Assembly (NCBI GenBank): GCA_043781855.1 | Contig: JAYWBB010000040.1 | Location: forward strand, 1 to 19,691 | Length of the DNA: 19,691 nt | Direction: 5' to 3' | Origin: Nevskia sp043781855 | GTDB lineage: Bacteria; Pseudomonadota; Gammaproteobacteria; Nevskiales; Nevskiaceae | In this document: piece after piece, positions 8,556 to 17,120 of the stretch | Layout of the letters: the number at the start of each line of letters is the position of its first letter | How positions within the stretch are numbered: position 1 is the stretch's first letter | Position numbers and translations under genes: made by a program | Notes under the pieces: model-generated | Told to the model about the DNA's origin: nothing | Database searches by the model: none | What the model saw: the letters and a program-made list of their open reading frames with translations, nothing else

Positions 8556-8758
8556 GAGGATGCTGCGGCTGGTTTTGACACGTGAGTATGACAAAAAAAA
8601 CCCGCCCGGTTCATCTGAAGCCTTCCGCTGCCGGACTTCACTGCAATCCGTTAGCATCCGCTGAACGGCACAAAGGAACGTCAATGCACTGAATTCGCTG
8701 GCGCGTCTAGACGATTTTTCGCCCAAGCAGGATCACCGGAACAGGAGCCCGCCGCCGC

Positions 8759-10477
8759 ATGGAGATCGCCAGCCACGCCATTCTCGTAGCCGGGACTCTG
8801 TTCCTGATCAGCATCCTCGCCACGGCGATGACCCCGCGCCTGGGCGTGCCGCTGCTGCTGGTGTTCCTGATCGTCGGCCTGCTGGCGGGTGAGGACGGCC
8901 CGGGCAATATCCACTTCGCCGACTACGGGCTCGCCAATGTCGCCGGCACGGCCGCGCTCGCGGTAATCCTGTTCGACGGCGGCCTGCGTACACCGCTCGC
9001 GAATTTCCGCGTCGGCCTGCGCCCGGCGTTGATGCTGGCCACGCTCGGCGTGCTCGTGACCGCGGCGGTGGTCGGCGCGGCAGCGGCCTGGTTATTCAAG
9101 CTGCCGCTGGTCGAAGGGCTGCTGATCGGCGCGATCGTCGGCTCGACCGATGCGGCGGCGGTGTTCTCGCTGCTGTCGACGCGCTCGGTGCGCCTGAACC
9201 GGCGCATCAGCTCGGCGCTCGAGATCGAATCCGGTACCAACGATCCGATGGCCGTGCTGCTGACCATCGGCCTCGTCGAATACCTGCTGGCGCCGGAGAA
9301 ATTCGGCGTGGCCGAGGGCGCGCTGCTGCTCGCACAGCAGATCGGCCTTGGCGTGGCGCTCGGCTACAGCGGCGGCCGACTGTTGACGATGACGATCAAC
9401 CGCGTCGAGCTGGGCGACTCGCTGTATCCACTGCTCACGCTGTTCGGCGGGCTGCTGATCTACGGCGTCACCGCCTCGATCGGCGGCAGCGGCTTCCTCG
9501 CGGTATATCTCGCCGGCTTGATACTCGGCAACCAGCCGCTGCGCGCCTTCGCGAGCATCCGGCGCTTTCACGACGGCATCGCCTGGCTCGCGCAGATCGG
9601 CATGTTCCTGGTGCTCGGCCTGCTCGCCACACCCAGTCGCATGCTTGGCGTGGCCGTGCCCTCGTTGCTGACCGCCGCCGTGCTGATCTTCGTCGCGCGA
9701 CCCTTGGCGGTGGGGCTGTCGCTGCTGCCGTTCCAGTTTCCATGGCGTGAAAAGGTCTATCTCGCCTGGGTCGGCCTGCGCGGTTCGGTGCCGATGGTGC
9801 TCGCCACGTTTCCGCTGCTCGCCGGCCTGCCGCACGCGCTGCTGTTCTTCGATGTCGCCTTCTTCATCGTGCTGACTTCGCTCGTGGTGCAAGGCTGGAC
9901 CGTCGCGCCGGCCGCGCGCCTGCTCGGCCTGGAACTGCCGCAGACAAGCACCCGCGTGCGTCGCGCTGATATCGACCTGCCCGGCACGCGCGGCTTCGAG
10001 ATCGTCAGCTACCGGCTGATGCGTAACAGCGCGCTGGTTGGCCGAAAACCGAAGGCCCTGCCGATCGAAGACAGCTCGCGCATCGTCAGCCTCACGCGCG
10101 CGGGCAAGCTCCAGCCCTACCGCGAGTGGGGCGTGCTCAAGGCCGGCGACTACATCTCGCTGCTGGTCGCAAAGTCGGAATTGCCGGCGCTCGATGCGCT
10201 GTTCCAGACCACGCGCGGCGCACCGGATGCGGCGGAGCAGCGCTTCTTCGGCGAGTTCGTCATCAATCCCGAGGCGCATATCGAGGAACTGGTCGACGCC
10301 TACGGCCTCGTGATGCCGCCCGCCGCCGGTGGCAAGACGCTCGCTGTGTTCATCAACAGCATCCTGCACAAGCCGGTGGTCGGCGATCGCCTGCGCCTCG
10401 GCGAGATGGAACTGGTCGTGCGCCGCATGGAGGGCGAGCGCATCGTCGAACTCGGTCTGCGCCTGCCGCACGGGTGA
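8759..10477 (+). CDS. nhaP2: K+/H+ (or Na+/H+) antiporter of the CvrA/NhaP2 family
   Basis: This 572-residue CPA1-type inner-membrane antiporter has about twelve hydrophobic segments in the first 390 residues, starting with ILVAGTLFLISILATAM. The ion-binding motifs are GSTDAAAVFSLL (D131) and ESGTNDPMAVLL (N161, D162). The cytoplasmic tail includes a TrkA-C-like domain (ALPIEDSSRIVSL through GDYISLLV, about 430-475) and a CorC/HlyC-like domain at the extreme C-terminus (VVGDRLRLGEMELVVRR). This architecture and length are those of E. coli CvrA/NhaP2. The expected role is proton-coupled K+ (or Na+) efflux for ion and osmotic balance. AGGAG lies 11 nt before the ATG, a slightly long spacing. 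The stop is 3 nt from the stop of the converging xerD gene. Confidence 0.93.
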   Translation: MEIASHAILVAGTLFLISILATAMTPRLGVPLLLVFLIVGLLAGEDGPGNIHFADYGLANVAGTAALAVILFDGGLRTPLANFRVGLRPALMLATLGVLVTAAVVGAAAAWLFKLPLVEGLLIGAIVGSTDAAAVFSLLSTRSVRLNRRISSALEIESGTNDPMAVLLTIGLVEYLLAPEKFGVAEGALLLAQQIGLGVALGYSGGRLLTMTINRVELGDSLYPLLTLFGGLLIYGVTASIGGSGFLAVYLAGLILGNQPLRAFASIRRFHDGIAWLAQIGMFLVLGLLATPSRMLGVAVPSLLTAAVLIFVARPLAVGLSLLPFQFPWREKVYLAWVGLRGSVPMVLATFPLLAGLPHALLFFDVAFFIVLTSLVVQGWTVAPAARLLGLELPQTSTRVRRADIDLPGTRGFEIVSYRLMRNSALVGRKPKALPIEDSSRIVSLTRAGKLQPYREWGVLKAGDYISLLVAKSELPALDALFQTTRGAPDAAEQRFFGEFVINPEAHIEELVDAYGLVMPPAAGGKTLAVFINSILHKPVVGDRLRLGEMELVVRRMEGERIVELGLRLPHG

Positions 10478-10480
10478 GCG

Positions 10481-11446
10481 TCAGGCCCGCGGATGATGCT
10501 TCGCATGCAGCTCCTTCAGCCGTGCCTTCGCCACGTGCGTGTAGATCTGCGTCGTCGATAAATCCGCATGGCCGAGCAGCGTCTGCACGACGCGCAGATC
10601 GGCCCCGTGTTCGAGTAGATGTGTGGCGAAAGCATGACGCAGCGTATGCGGCGACAACGCGGCATGGATGCCGGCCGCGCGTGCATGACGCTTGATCAGA
10701 TGCCAGAAATTCTGGCGCGTCATCGGCCCGCCCTGCGTGCTCGGAAACACCCAGTCGGCGGACTCGGCTTGCGCCAGTTCGGGGCGACCATCGCGCAGCC
10801 AGAGGCGCAGCGCGTCGAGCGCGAATTCGCCCATCGGCACCAGCCGCTCCTTGCCGCCCTTGCCGATCAGCCTCACGACACCATGCTCCAGATTCATCTC
10901 GTCGCGGCGCAGCTTCACCAGTTCGGAGACGCGCAGGCCCGAGGCGTACATCAACTCCAGCATCGCGCGATCGCGCAGGCCGAGTGTCTGCGCGGCATCC
11001 GGTGCGGCGAGCAGGCGTTCGACCTCGGCGCTGCTCAGGGTTTTCGGCAACACGCGGCCGAGACGCGGCATCTCCAGATGCGCGGCGGGATCGTCGCTGC
11101 GGATGCGCTCGCGCACCAGCCAGCCGTAGTAACGCCGGCAGACCGTGATGAAACGCGCCTGCGAGCGCGCGCCGAAGCGGCTGGCCTGCGGGCGCTTGGG
11201 GTCGCCCTTCTCAAGTCCCTGACGATGACGATGCCCAAGGTAGGATTTGAGATCCTCGACTTTCACTTCGTCGAGTCCGCCTTGGCCGCCGGCGCCGCGC
11301 AGCCAGCGCGCGAGCAGCGAAAGATCGGAGCGATACGAGGCCAGCGTGTTCTTCGACAACCCGTATTCAAGCCAGAGGTGATCGGCGAAGCGGTCGATGC
11401 CGGCGGCGTCGGCGGTGTCGAGCGGCGGCGTGAGAATTTCAGGCAT
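10481..11446 (-). CDS. xerD: Site-specific tyrosine recombinase XerD
   Basis: This 321-residue tyrosine recombinase has a SAM-like N-terminal DNA-binding domain (RFADHLWLEYGLSKNTLASYRSDL) and a complete catalytic set: R172 (SGLRVSEL), K196 (IGKGGKE), H267 and R270 (HTLRH), H293 (LLGHADL) and the nucleophile Y302 (IYTHV). Spacing matches E. coli XerD with an offset of 23-24 residues, because of an N-terminal extension and a Gly-rich insertion near 51-57. With XerC it resolves chromosome dimers at dif. The first ATG lies only 35 bp from the divergent plsC start, so the mRNA may be very short-leadered or leaderless. Confidence 0.95.
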   Translation of the reverse strand: MPEILTPPLDTADAAGIDRFADHLWLEYGLSKNTLASYRSDLSLLARWLRGAGGQGGLDEVKVEDLKSYLGHRHRQGLEKGDPKRPQASRFGARSQARFITVCRRYYGWLVRERIRSDDPAAHLEMPRLGRVLPKTLSSAEVERLLAAPDAAQTLGLRDRAMLELMYASGLRVSELVKLRRDEMNLEHGVVRLIGKGGKERLVPMGEFALDALRLWLRDGRPELAQAESADWVFPSTQGGPMTRQNFWHLIKRHARAAGIHAALSPHTLRHAFATHLLEHGADLRVVQTLLGHADLSTTQIYTHVAKARLKELHAKHHPRA

Positions 11447-11457
11447 GCATTTATAAT
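11430..11457 (+). promoter_or_regulatory. Candidate sigma70 promoter for plsC-zapE
   Basis: A perfect -10 box TATAAT lies at 11452-11457, 16 nt after GTGAGA at 11430-11435, which matches 4 of 6 positions of TTGACA. This would start transcription near 11464 and leave a leader of about 18 nt before the plsC ATG. The same AT-rich patch read on the other strand gives TATTAT, which could serve xerD. Confidence 0.5.
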
Positions 11458-11481
11458 ACGGCCGTTCCAGCCCCTGCCTTC

Positions 11482-12246
11482 ATGCTCAAGAACTTCGCCC
11501 AGACGCTCCACGGCGCTTATGCCACCGCGACCTTCGTCGTGATCTTACTGCTGCTGTTCTGCCCGCTCTTGATCGTTGCGCCGACGCTGCCGCTGCGTCG
11601 CAAGATCGGTCGACTCGCGGTGCGCACGTGGACCGCCGTGAGCTTCGTCCCGCTCCGCGTGCGTGGCCTCGCGCATCTGCCTGACGAACCCTGCGTCGTC
11701 GTCTGCAACCACGCGAGCTACGTCGACGGCATTCTCCTCACCGCCGCCCTGCCCGCGCGCTTCACTTTCATGGTGCAGCACGGCGCTGCCGACTGGCCTT
11801 ATGTCGGTCTCATCGTCCGGCGCATGGGCGCGAGCTTCGTCAACCGCGACTCGGCGCGAGAGGCGGCACGCGCGGCACGCGAACTGATCGACCGTATCCG
11901 CGCCGGCGAGTCGATCGCCATCTTTCCGGAAGGCACCTTCCGCCGCGCGCCGGAACTGCTGCCGTTCCAGTCCGGCGCTTTCCTGATCGCCGCGCGCGCC
12001 GGTGTGCCGGTCGTACCGAGCGTGATGCGCGGCACGCGCCGGTTGCTCGGCGAAGGCCGGAAGATGCTCCGCTGGAGCCGCATCGAAATCGAGTTCCTTT
12101 CTCCGCAGCGCGCCCGTGACGATGGCCGCGACGCTGCCGATGCCCTGCGCGAGACGGTGCGCGCAGTGATGCTTAGGCAGACCGGCGAAGCCGACGGCAC
12201 TCCCGTTCGCCTCGACGAGACTACCGTGCCGGAAATCGGCGAATAG
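11482..12246 (+). CDS. plsC: 1-acyl-sn-glycerol-3-phosphate acyltransferase (PlsC family)
   Basis: This 254-residue membrane-associated acyltransferase has a hydrophobic N-terminal segment (residues 16-35, TFVVILLLLFCPLLIVAPT), then the catalytic NHASYVD motif (H77, D82), a RMGASFVNRD block and the glycerol-phosphate binding FPEGTF motif (148-153). A PVVPSVMRGTRRLL segment completes the four PlsC blocks. It acylates lysophosphatidic acid, or a related lysophospholipid, at the inner membrane during phospholipid synthesis. Family members are paralogous, so the exact acceptor is uncertain. zapE follows after only 2 nt (TAG ca ATG), indicating an operon with likely translational coupling. Confidence 0.9.
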   Translation: MLKNFAQTLHGAYATATFVVILLLLFCPLLIVAPTLPLRRKIGRLAVRTWTAVSFVPLRVRGLAHLPDEPCVVVCNHASYVDGILLTAALPARFTFMVQHGAADWPYVGLIVRRMGASFVNRDSAREAARAARELIDRIRAGESIAIFPEGTFRRAPELLPFQSGAFLIAARAGVPVVPSVMRGTRRLLGEGRKMLRWSRIEIEFLSPQRARDDGRDAADALRETVRAVMLRQTGEADGTPVRLDETTVPEIGE

Positions 12247-12248
12247 CA

Positions 12249-13367
12249 ATGGCCGATGATCAGCATCTGCGCAGCGGCAGCGATCTGCCGCTGACCCCAC
12301 GCCAGCGCTACGAGGCTGATCTGCAAACCGAGGGCTTCGTCTCCGATGCCGCACAGGCCCGCGCTGTGGATGCCCTGCAACGTGTCTACGACGAACTTAT
12401 CGAAACGCCGCCGCGACGCCGCTTCGGCAACTCGAAGCTGACCTGGAAGAAAGTGCCGGGCCTGTATTTCTGGGGTGGCGTCGGGCGTGGCAAGACCTAT
12501 CTGATGGATGCCTTCTTCGATTCGCTGCCGTTCTCGCGCAAGCGGCGTACGCATTTCCATCGCTTCATGCTCGAAGTGCACGAGCGGCGCAACCGCCATC
12601 CGGACGCTCAGGACCCGCTGCAGAAAGTCGCCGACGAGATTGCCGAGCGCGCGCGCGTACTCTGCTTCGACGAATTCTTCGTCGCCGACATCGCCGACGC
12701 GATGATTCTCGGCCGTCTGTTCGAAGCATTGTTCAAGCACAACGTCACCTTGATCGCGACCAGCAACGTGCCGCCGGATGGCCTCTACAAGGATGGCCTG
12801 CAGCGCGCGCAGTTCCTGCCGGCGATCGAACGCCTGAAGAAGAACGTGATGGTGGTCAACGTCGACGGCGGCACCGACTACCGCCTGCGCGCACTGACCG
12901 GTGCCGATCTCTATCTCACGCCGAGCGATGCGAACGCCGACGCGGCACTGGCGCGGCACTTCGCGGCGGTGGCGCCGCACGGCGCCTGCGGTCCGGTTGA
13001 ACTCATCATCAACGAGCGCCCGCTGATCGCGCGCCGCGCCGCCGAAGGTGCGGTCTGGTTCGATTTCGAGGAACTCTGCGGCGGCCCGCGTTCGGCGGCC
13101 GATTACATCGAACTCGGACGCACGCATCACACGGTTGTGCTGACCGGCGTGCCGCAGATGGCCAGCGATCGCGACGACTCGGCGCGGCGCTTCATGACTC
13201 TTGTCGACGAGTTCTACGATCGCGGCGTAAAGCTGCTGATCGCCGCCGCCATGCCGGCCGCGCAGCTCTGCACCGGCAAGCGGCTGACGTTCGAATTCGA
13301 GCGCACACAGTCGCGGCTGCAGGAGATGCAGTCGCAGGAATATCTGGCGCAGCCGCACAAGGCTTAG
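12249..13367 (+). CDS. zapE: Cell division ATPase ZapE (AFG1-like)
   Basis: This 372-residue AAA+-type P-loop ATPase has Walker A GGVGRGKT (76-83), the block HFHRFMLEVH (102-111), Walker B LCFDEFFVADIADAM (138-152) and a sensor segment IATSNVPPDGLY (169-180). These are hallmark sequences of the AFG1/ZapE family, and the length is typical. ZapE associates with the division ring and affects Z-ring stability in E. coli. It is the second gene of the plsC pair. It is also the last plus-strand gene before the catabolic cluster, whose first gene converges on it across 73 bp with no clear terminator. Confidence 0.94.
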   Translation: MADDQHLRSGSDLPLTPRQRYEADLQTEGFVSDAAQARAVDALQRVYDELIETPPRRRFGNSKLTWKKVPGLYFWGGVGRGKTYLMDAFFDSLPFSRKRRTHFHRFMLEVHERRNRHPDAQDPLQKVADEIAERARVLCFDEFFVADIADAMILGRLFEALFKHNVTLIATSNVPPDGLYKDGLQRAQFLPAIERLKKNVMVVNVDGGTDYRLRALTGADLYLTPSDANADAALARHFAAVAPHGACGPVELIINERPLIARRAAEGAVWFDFEELCGGPRSAADYIELGRTHHTVVLTGVPQMASDRDDSARRFMTLVDEFYDRGVKLLIAAAMPAAQLCTGKRLTFEFERTQSRLQEMQSQEYLAQPHKA

Positions 13368-13440
13368 CTGGCTCGGTTCACGCTGCCGCCAACACTGCGA
13401 TGGTTAGTATCGCCTATTGCGACTTCGGCGAGACAGGTCG

Positions 13441-14391
13441 CTAGCCTTGGCCGCTCACACCCGTCAGCGCGCCAAAGCCGGAAATCCACTCCGGTATCGC
13501 TCGGTAATAACGGGTAGCGACGCTGTACCGGGTTTTCGTCGCGGCGTTCATCGCGGCATTGGCCGCAAGCCAGGTCTTTACTTCGTGGGCCGAGGTTCCA
13601 GCAATGGCGGTCACCGATGCATTTTCATAAGCGTCGAGCGCATCCCAATTCTTGTCAGACAAGTCGCTCATGAACTGACGATCCCACTGCGGATTCAGCG
13701 CTTGCAATTCAGAAGTGCCGGAAGCAAAACGCGTAGCTGCTGCGATGGTTCGTTGCTGACGGGCTGCAATCGCTTCAGGAGTCGGATTCCGTCCCGAGAT
13801 CAGTCGCTCCGCCACATCTGCTGTGGCCGTCGCGATTTGCGGCACCGGTGGACTGTGCGACAAGCCGCCCGAGCCAATGAACAGCACGCGCTTCCCTGTG
13901 CTCGCCGCGAACTCTCCAACCGCTTCACCGAATACCCTCGCGCGGCGAAAACTGATGACCGGCGGCGCCACGCAATTGATGAATAGTGGAATCACGGGAA
14001 AGCGTTGCAGAGACCCGGTCAGTTCCATGAGCGGCTGCGCAAAGCCGTGGTCGACCTGCATTCGATACGACACCGCCAGGTCGATCTCTTTGCTAACGAC
14101 GTATCGCGCGCAGTCTTCCGCGAGTGCGCGAGGCACATTCAGTGGTCCCTGGGCCGTGCCGTAATCTCCGACTGCCTCCGCGCTGATACCGATACACATC
14201 TGCGGCATCACGTCGAGGAAAAACCCATTGTAGTGATCGGGTGCAAAGATGAAGATCAACTCCGGATCGAATGTCTCCAGTTCGACATGGAGCTGGCGGA
14301 CCAGCGCATCGACTTCCGAAACGACGCCGGGTTCGGGGTCGAGGTGCCCCTTCAGCGGCGTGTGAGACAGACATTGCAGAAGCGCTTTCAT
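13441..14391 (-). CDS. mhpB: Class III extradiol ring-cleavage dioxygenase, MhpB-like
   Basis: This 316-residue LigB-superfamily enzyme is co-linear with E. coli MhpB (2,3-dihydroxyphenylpropionate 1,2-dioxygenase). It starts MKALLQCLSHTPLKG and carries FAPDHYNGFFLDVMP (50-63), the strongly conserved MQVDHGFAQP (H115), FIGSGGLSH (H179) and the terminal PEWISGFGALTG. In E. coli MhpB the equivalent His-115 and His-179 are essential, and here they fall at the same numbers. The reaction is Fe(II)-dependent meta cleavage of a catechol with a side chain. The precise substrate is uncertain because the partner hydroxylase is not MhpA-like. The ATG lies 7 nt after the stop of the hydrolase gene and has a weak ribosome site, so coupling is likely. 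It is the last gene of the operon. Confidence 0.92.
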   Translation of the reverse strand: MKALLQCLSHTPLKGHLDPEPGVVSEVDALVRQLHVELETFDPELIFIFAPDHYNGFFLDVMPQMCIGISAEAVGDYGTAQGPLNVPRALAEDCARYVVSKEIDLAVSYRMQVDHGFAQPLMELTGSLQRFPVIPLFINCVAPPVISFRRARVFGEAVGEFAASTGKRVLFIGSGGLSHSPPVPQIATATADVAERLISGRNPTPEAIAARQQRTIAAATRFASGTSELQALNPQWDRQFMSDLSDKNWDALDAYENASVTAIAGTSAHEVKTWLAANAAMNAATKTRYSVATRYYRAIPEWISGFGALTGVSGQG

Positions 14392-14398
14392 GGGGTAC

Positions 14399-15295
14399 TT
14401 ACGGTCCGATCTTCACAGCTTCCGGCACATTCTTGCCAAGAAGAAAGGCAAGATGGATGCGATCAAACGTCGGCGTATCCTCGAATTGCGGCCAGTGGCC
14501 GCAGCCCTCCATCACCGTGAACAAGGCGCCGGGGATCATCGAGGCCATGCGCCTGCCCTCCGAAACATCCGCCGTCGGATCGTCCGACGTCCACAGGACG
14601 AGCGTCGGTGCCTTGATCCTCGCGTAGTCGTCGGCGTAAAGCATGTTGCGCTTTCTTGCCTCCATCTCCTGCAGGATCATGTTGTACTTCATGCCTTCCT
14701 TCATGCCGGGGCGCGCGTAGATCGCCTGCCGCGTGGCGACAAGATCGTCGTAGGCTTTCCGCTTGTCAGCCATCAGCCATTCGACCCGCGCCTTGATGAA
14801 ATCCCAGGATGGGTCGGTCGCAGCCTGCAAGGAAAGGCCCTTCAGCCGCTCCATCACCTTGGGGTCTGCCTGGGAACCACCCGCCGTGTTCAACACCAGG
14901 CGTTCGACTCTATCGGGATGATCGATAGCTAGTCGCGCTGCGACCCAGCCGCCCAGCGACTCACCCGAGATGGACGCTTTTTTCAATCCGACCTCATCCA
15001 TGAAGGCGAGGATGTGGCTGAGGTAATTCTTGATCTCGAGATTCTCTGTTGCCGGGTCACTCCAGCCGTGCCCGACCATGTCGATGGCCCACACCGAGAA
15101 ATGCTCGGCGTGCGCCTTCAAATTTCGAACGTAGGCCTCGGCATGTCCGCCAACGCCATGCAGGAGAATCAGGGCAGGCTTGTCCTTGGACCCGGCGTGC
15201 AGGTACCTCGTGTTGATCCCTCCTGCATTCAGCCAACCCTGAGAGAACGTGGTGCCTCGCAGCTCGGCCCAGATACTCTGAAATGTGATTTCCAC
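14399..15295 (-). CDS. mhpC: Alpha/beta hydrolase, meta-cleavage product (C-C) hydrolase, MhpC-like
   Basis: This 298-residue alpha/beta-fold hydrolase has the oxyanion segment LLHGVGGHAE (45-53), DMVGHGWSDP (72-81), the nucleophile elbow SGESLGGW (S113), the acid D238 or D239 (LWTSDDPTAD) and the catalytic His H267 (GCGHWPQFE). It resembles MhpC/BphD-type enzymes that cut the C-C bond of 2-hydroxy-6-oxo-dienoate ring-fission products, giving 2-hydroxypenta-2,4-dienoate and an acid. Its place between a ring hydroxylase and an extradiol dioxygenase supports this over a general esterase. The start is GTG at 15295, just 2 nt after the stop of the hydroxylase gene, with GAGGA about 9 nt upstream inside the hydroxylase's last codons. 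Confidence 0.88.
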   Translation of the reverse strand: MEITFQSIWAELRGTTFSQGWLNAGGINTRYLHAGSKDKPALILLHGVGGHAEAYVRNLKAHAEHFSVWAIDMVGHGWSDPATENLEIKNYLSHILAFMDEVGLKKASISGESLGGWVAARLAIDHPDRVERLVLNTAGGSQADPKVMERLKGLSLQAATDPSWDFIKARVEWLMADKRKAYDDLVATRQAIYARPGMKEGMKYNMILQEMEARKRNMLYADDYARIKAPTLVLWTSDDPTADVSEGRRMASMIPGALFTVMEGCGHWPQFEDTPTFDRIHLAFLLGKNVPEAVKIGP

Positions 15296-15297
15296 GA

Positions 15298-17058
15298 TTA
15301 TTTTTCCTCGGTTGCCAAAACGCTGCTCAGTGCGGACCGTAAAAGCAGCTTCGCTTCCGCCACCTCGTACATCGCCTCACATCTTCGCCAGGCAACGTAA
15401 CCGTCCGGACGAATGAGGAGTGCACCCGCTTCGTCGATTTCCCGCTTTCGTTGCCATTCACCATACGGGTCCAGCGAGTCGCCTTCACCGACCACGATGA
15501 CGCGCAGATAGGGCAGATCGAGTTCCTGTGCGGCGGCAACCCAGGCCTGGCCGGCGAGACCGGTCACGATCGAGAATTTGCCCTTGCCGGTCACATCGAG
15601 CGTCGACACGCGCAAGCCACGTCTGTCGACGAGCCAGGCATGAGGAATCTTCGCCCCGGCGCGCGTCGTCTCCTGGAGGTGGAGGCCCTTGTCACGTTGC
15701 CAAACCTCTTCTCCATCCTGCACATCGGCAATGACCGCACTGGACACATAGCGTTGATTCATCTCTGTGCCCTGCGCGTTGAACTCGGTGTTTTTCAGTT
15801 CCAGCGCCGCTTGCAGTGCAACGCGCGCCTTTGCTCCCTCTGGCCCCGGATCGCGCAGGCGCGCCAGACCTGCGGCGACAGGGTTCTCGGCGCCTTCCAC
15901 TCTGAAACAAGCCTTGAGTGGGGCGTAGTCGAGCCGGGATTGGTTCGCTCGTTCGACAATTTGTCGTCCGACGGGCGCTCGCTCCGAGCTGTACGAATCA
16001 TGCAATCGATCGCCGGCGTAACCCTTGATGACAAACGCCAGCTTCCAGGCGAGATTGAAGGCGTCCTGTATGCAGGTGTTGGAGCCCAAACCGCTTGACG
16101 GCGGATGGCGATGCACGGCGTCGCCACCACAAAATACGCGACCTTTTGAATACTGAGTGGCGTACGCCTGATTGACGTACCAAACCGATTTTCTGACGAT
16201 TTCAATTTCGAGATTCGGATCGCCCACCAAGGTGCGAATTTGCTGTCGCGTGACGTCATCGCTGTATTCCGGCTCCCCTTTCGCGATATCGAATCCCCAA
16301 CCGGCTATCCACTGATCCCAGGGGCGTATCGCACGCAAAAGACCCATGCCGATTTCGCCGAAGCTGGCACTGGGTGTGATGATCCAGTGAAGAATGCTGG
16401 GGCGATGCTGGACATAGCGGCTGAGGTCGGCGTTGAAATTCACGTAGAAGGTTCCAGCCCTCGCCATCTGCCCTTCAATCGGCAAGCCGAGGTCATCCAG
16501 AACCTTGGAGCGGGCTCCGTCCGCGCCGACCAGAAACTTGGCGCGCATCCCGTAACGACGCCCAGACAGGCGATCCTCCAGCGTTACATCGACACCTTCG
16601 GCGTCCTGTTCATGCGAGAGATATTCGGTGTTGAATGAGAACGTGGCTCCGCGCGCCGCTGCATTTTTGAATAGAAGCGACTCCATGATCGGCTGGATCA
16701 CATCGAGCAAGGGGCAGGGGCTGCCGTTTACGTAATCTCCTTTTCTGTCATCGCCCGTTCCCCAGGTGCGAAGACGGGCGATTTCCTCGCCGGCCAGGCT
16801 CGTGGTGAAAAGGGTATCGCCCATCTGATCCCATGGCGTCGCGTATTTCTTGACCTCGTTCTCAATGCCGAGATCGCGGAGCACTTCGACGGCACGCTGA
16901 TTGGTGATGTGAGCGCGCGGCGTGTCAGCAAGCCAGTTCCACTTCGAAATCATGTGAACTCGAACGCCGTAGCTCGCAAGCGCCAGCGCCGCGGTTGCGC
17001 CTGTAGGGCCCGAACCCACGATCAGCACATCGGTGTCGAATTGAGGTGATGCCGCCAT
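15298..17058 (-). CDS. FAD-dependent aromatic hydroxylase, TfdB/phenol hydroxylase clade
   Basis: This 586-residue group A flavoprotein monooxygenase has the FAD-binding GSGPTG (15-20), the second motif VGADGARSKV (D180) and the third motif GRVFCGGDAVHRHPP (D313) followed by GLGSNTCIQDAFNLAWK. Stretches such as TPRAHITNQRAVEVLRDLG, RLRTWGTG, TEYLSHEQDAEGV and EMNQRY resemble 2,4-dichlorophenol 6-monooxygenase (TfdB) as I recall it, and are unlike MhpA. The C-terminal thioredoxin-like domain typical of the family is present. It should use NAD(P)H and O2 to ortho-hydroxylate a phenol to a catechol in the cytoplasm. The start at 17058 is fixed by AGGAGG 6 nt upstream; the frame extends 15 codons further without such a site. 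It is the first gene of the three-gene operon. Confidence 0.9.
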   Translation of the reverse strand: MAASPQFDTDVLIVGSGPTGATAALALASYGVRVHMISKWNWLADTPRAHITNQRAVEVLRDLGIENEVKKYATPWDQMGDTLFTTSLAGEEIARLRTWGTGDDRKGDYVNGSPCPLLDVIQPIMESLLFKNAAARGATFSFNTEYLSHEQDAEGVDVTLEDRLSGRRYGMRAKFLVGADGARSKVLDDLGLPIEGQMARAGTFYVNFNADLSRYVQHRPSILHWIITPSASFGEIGMGLLRAIRPWDQWIAGWGFDIAKGEPEYSDDVTRQQIRTLVGDPNLEIEIVRKSVWYVNQAYATQYSKGRVFCGGDAVHRHPPSSGLGSNTCIQDAFNLAWKLAFVIKGYAGDRLHDSYSSERAPVGRQIVERANQSRLDYAPLKACFRVEGAENPVAAGLARLRDPGPEGAKARVALQAALELKNTEFNAQGTEMNQRYVSSAVIADVQDGEEVWQRDKGLHLQETTRAGAKIPHAWLVDRRGLRVSTLDVTGKGKFSIVTGLAGQAWVAAAQELDLPYLRVIVVGEGDSLDPYGEWQRKREIDEAGALLIRPDGYVAWRRCEAMYEVAEAKLLLRSALSSVLATEEK

Positions 17059-17064
17059 CTGGTT

Positions 17065-17070
17065 CCTCCT
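17065..17070 (-). promoter_or_regulatory. Consensus ribosome-binding site of the hydroxylase gene
   Basis: On the minus strand AGGAGG ends 6 nt before ATG 17058. This selects MAASPQ as the start over the in-frame start at 17103. A matching AGGAGG (19,107-19,112) stands 4 nt before the dehydrogenase ATG. Confidence 0.8.
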
Positions 17071-17120
17071 GATGCGCTGCCACACCAGCGCTGGGCGAAT
17101 CACCCGCCGATTGTTTTAAT

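Noticed and set aside
8586..8612. AACC-GGGCG-GGTT followed by eight T on the minus strand, resembling a terminator or attenuator ahead of the dsbC-like gene
   Set aside because: The stem is only 4 bp and no minus-strand gene lies upstream that would need it; too weak to call.
8556..8726. Upstream extension of the DsbC-like protein by 57 residues
   Set aside because: A clear Sec signal peptide begins at MKVIPF (8555); an extension would bury it and contains no recognisable sequence.
13410..13431. TCGCC/GGCGA inverted pair between zapE and the dioxygenase gene
   Set aside because: Five bp with a 12-nt loop and no T-tract; expected by chance in GC-rich DNA.
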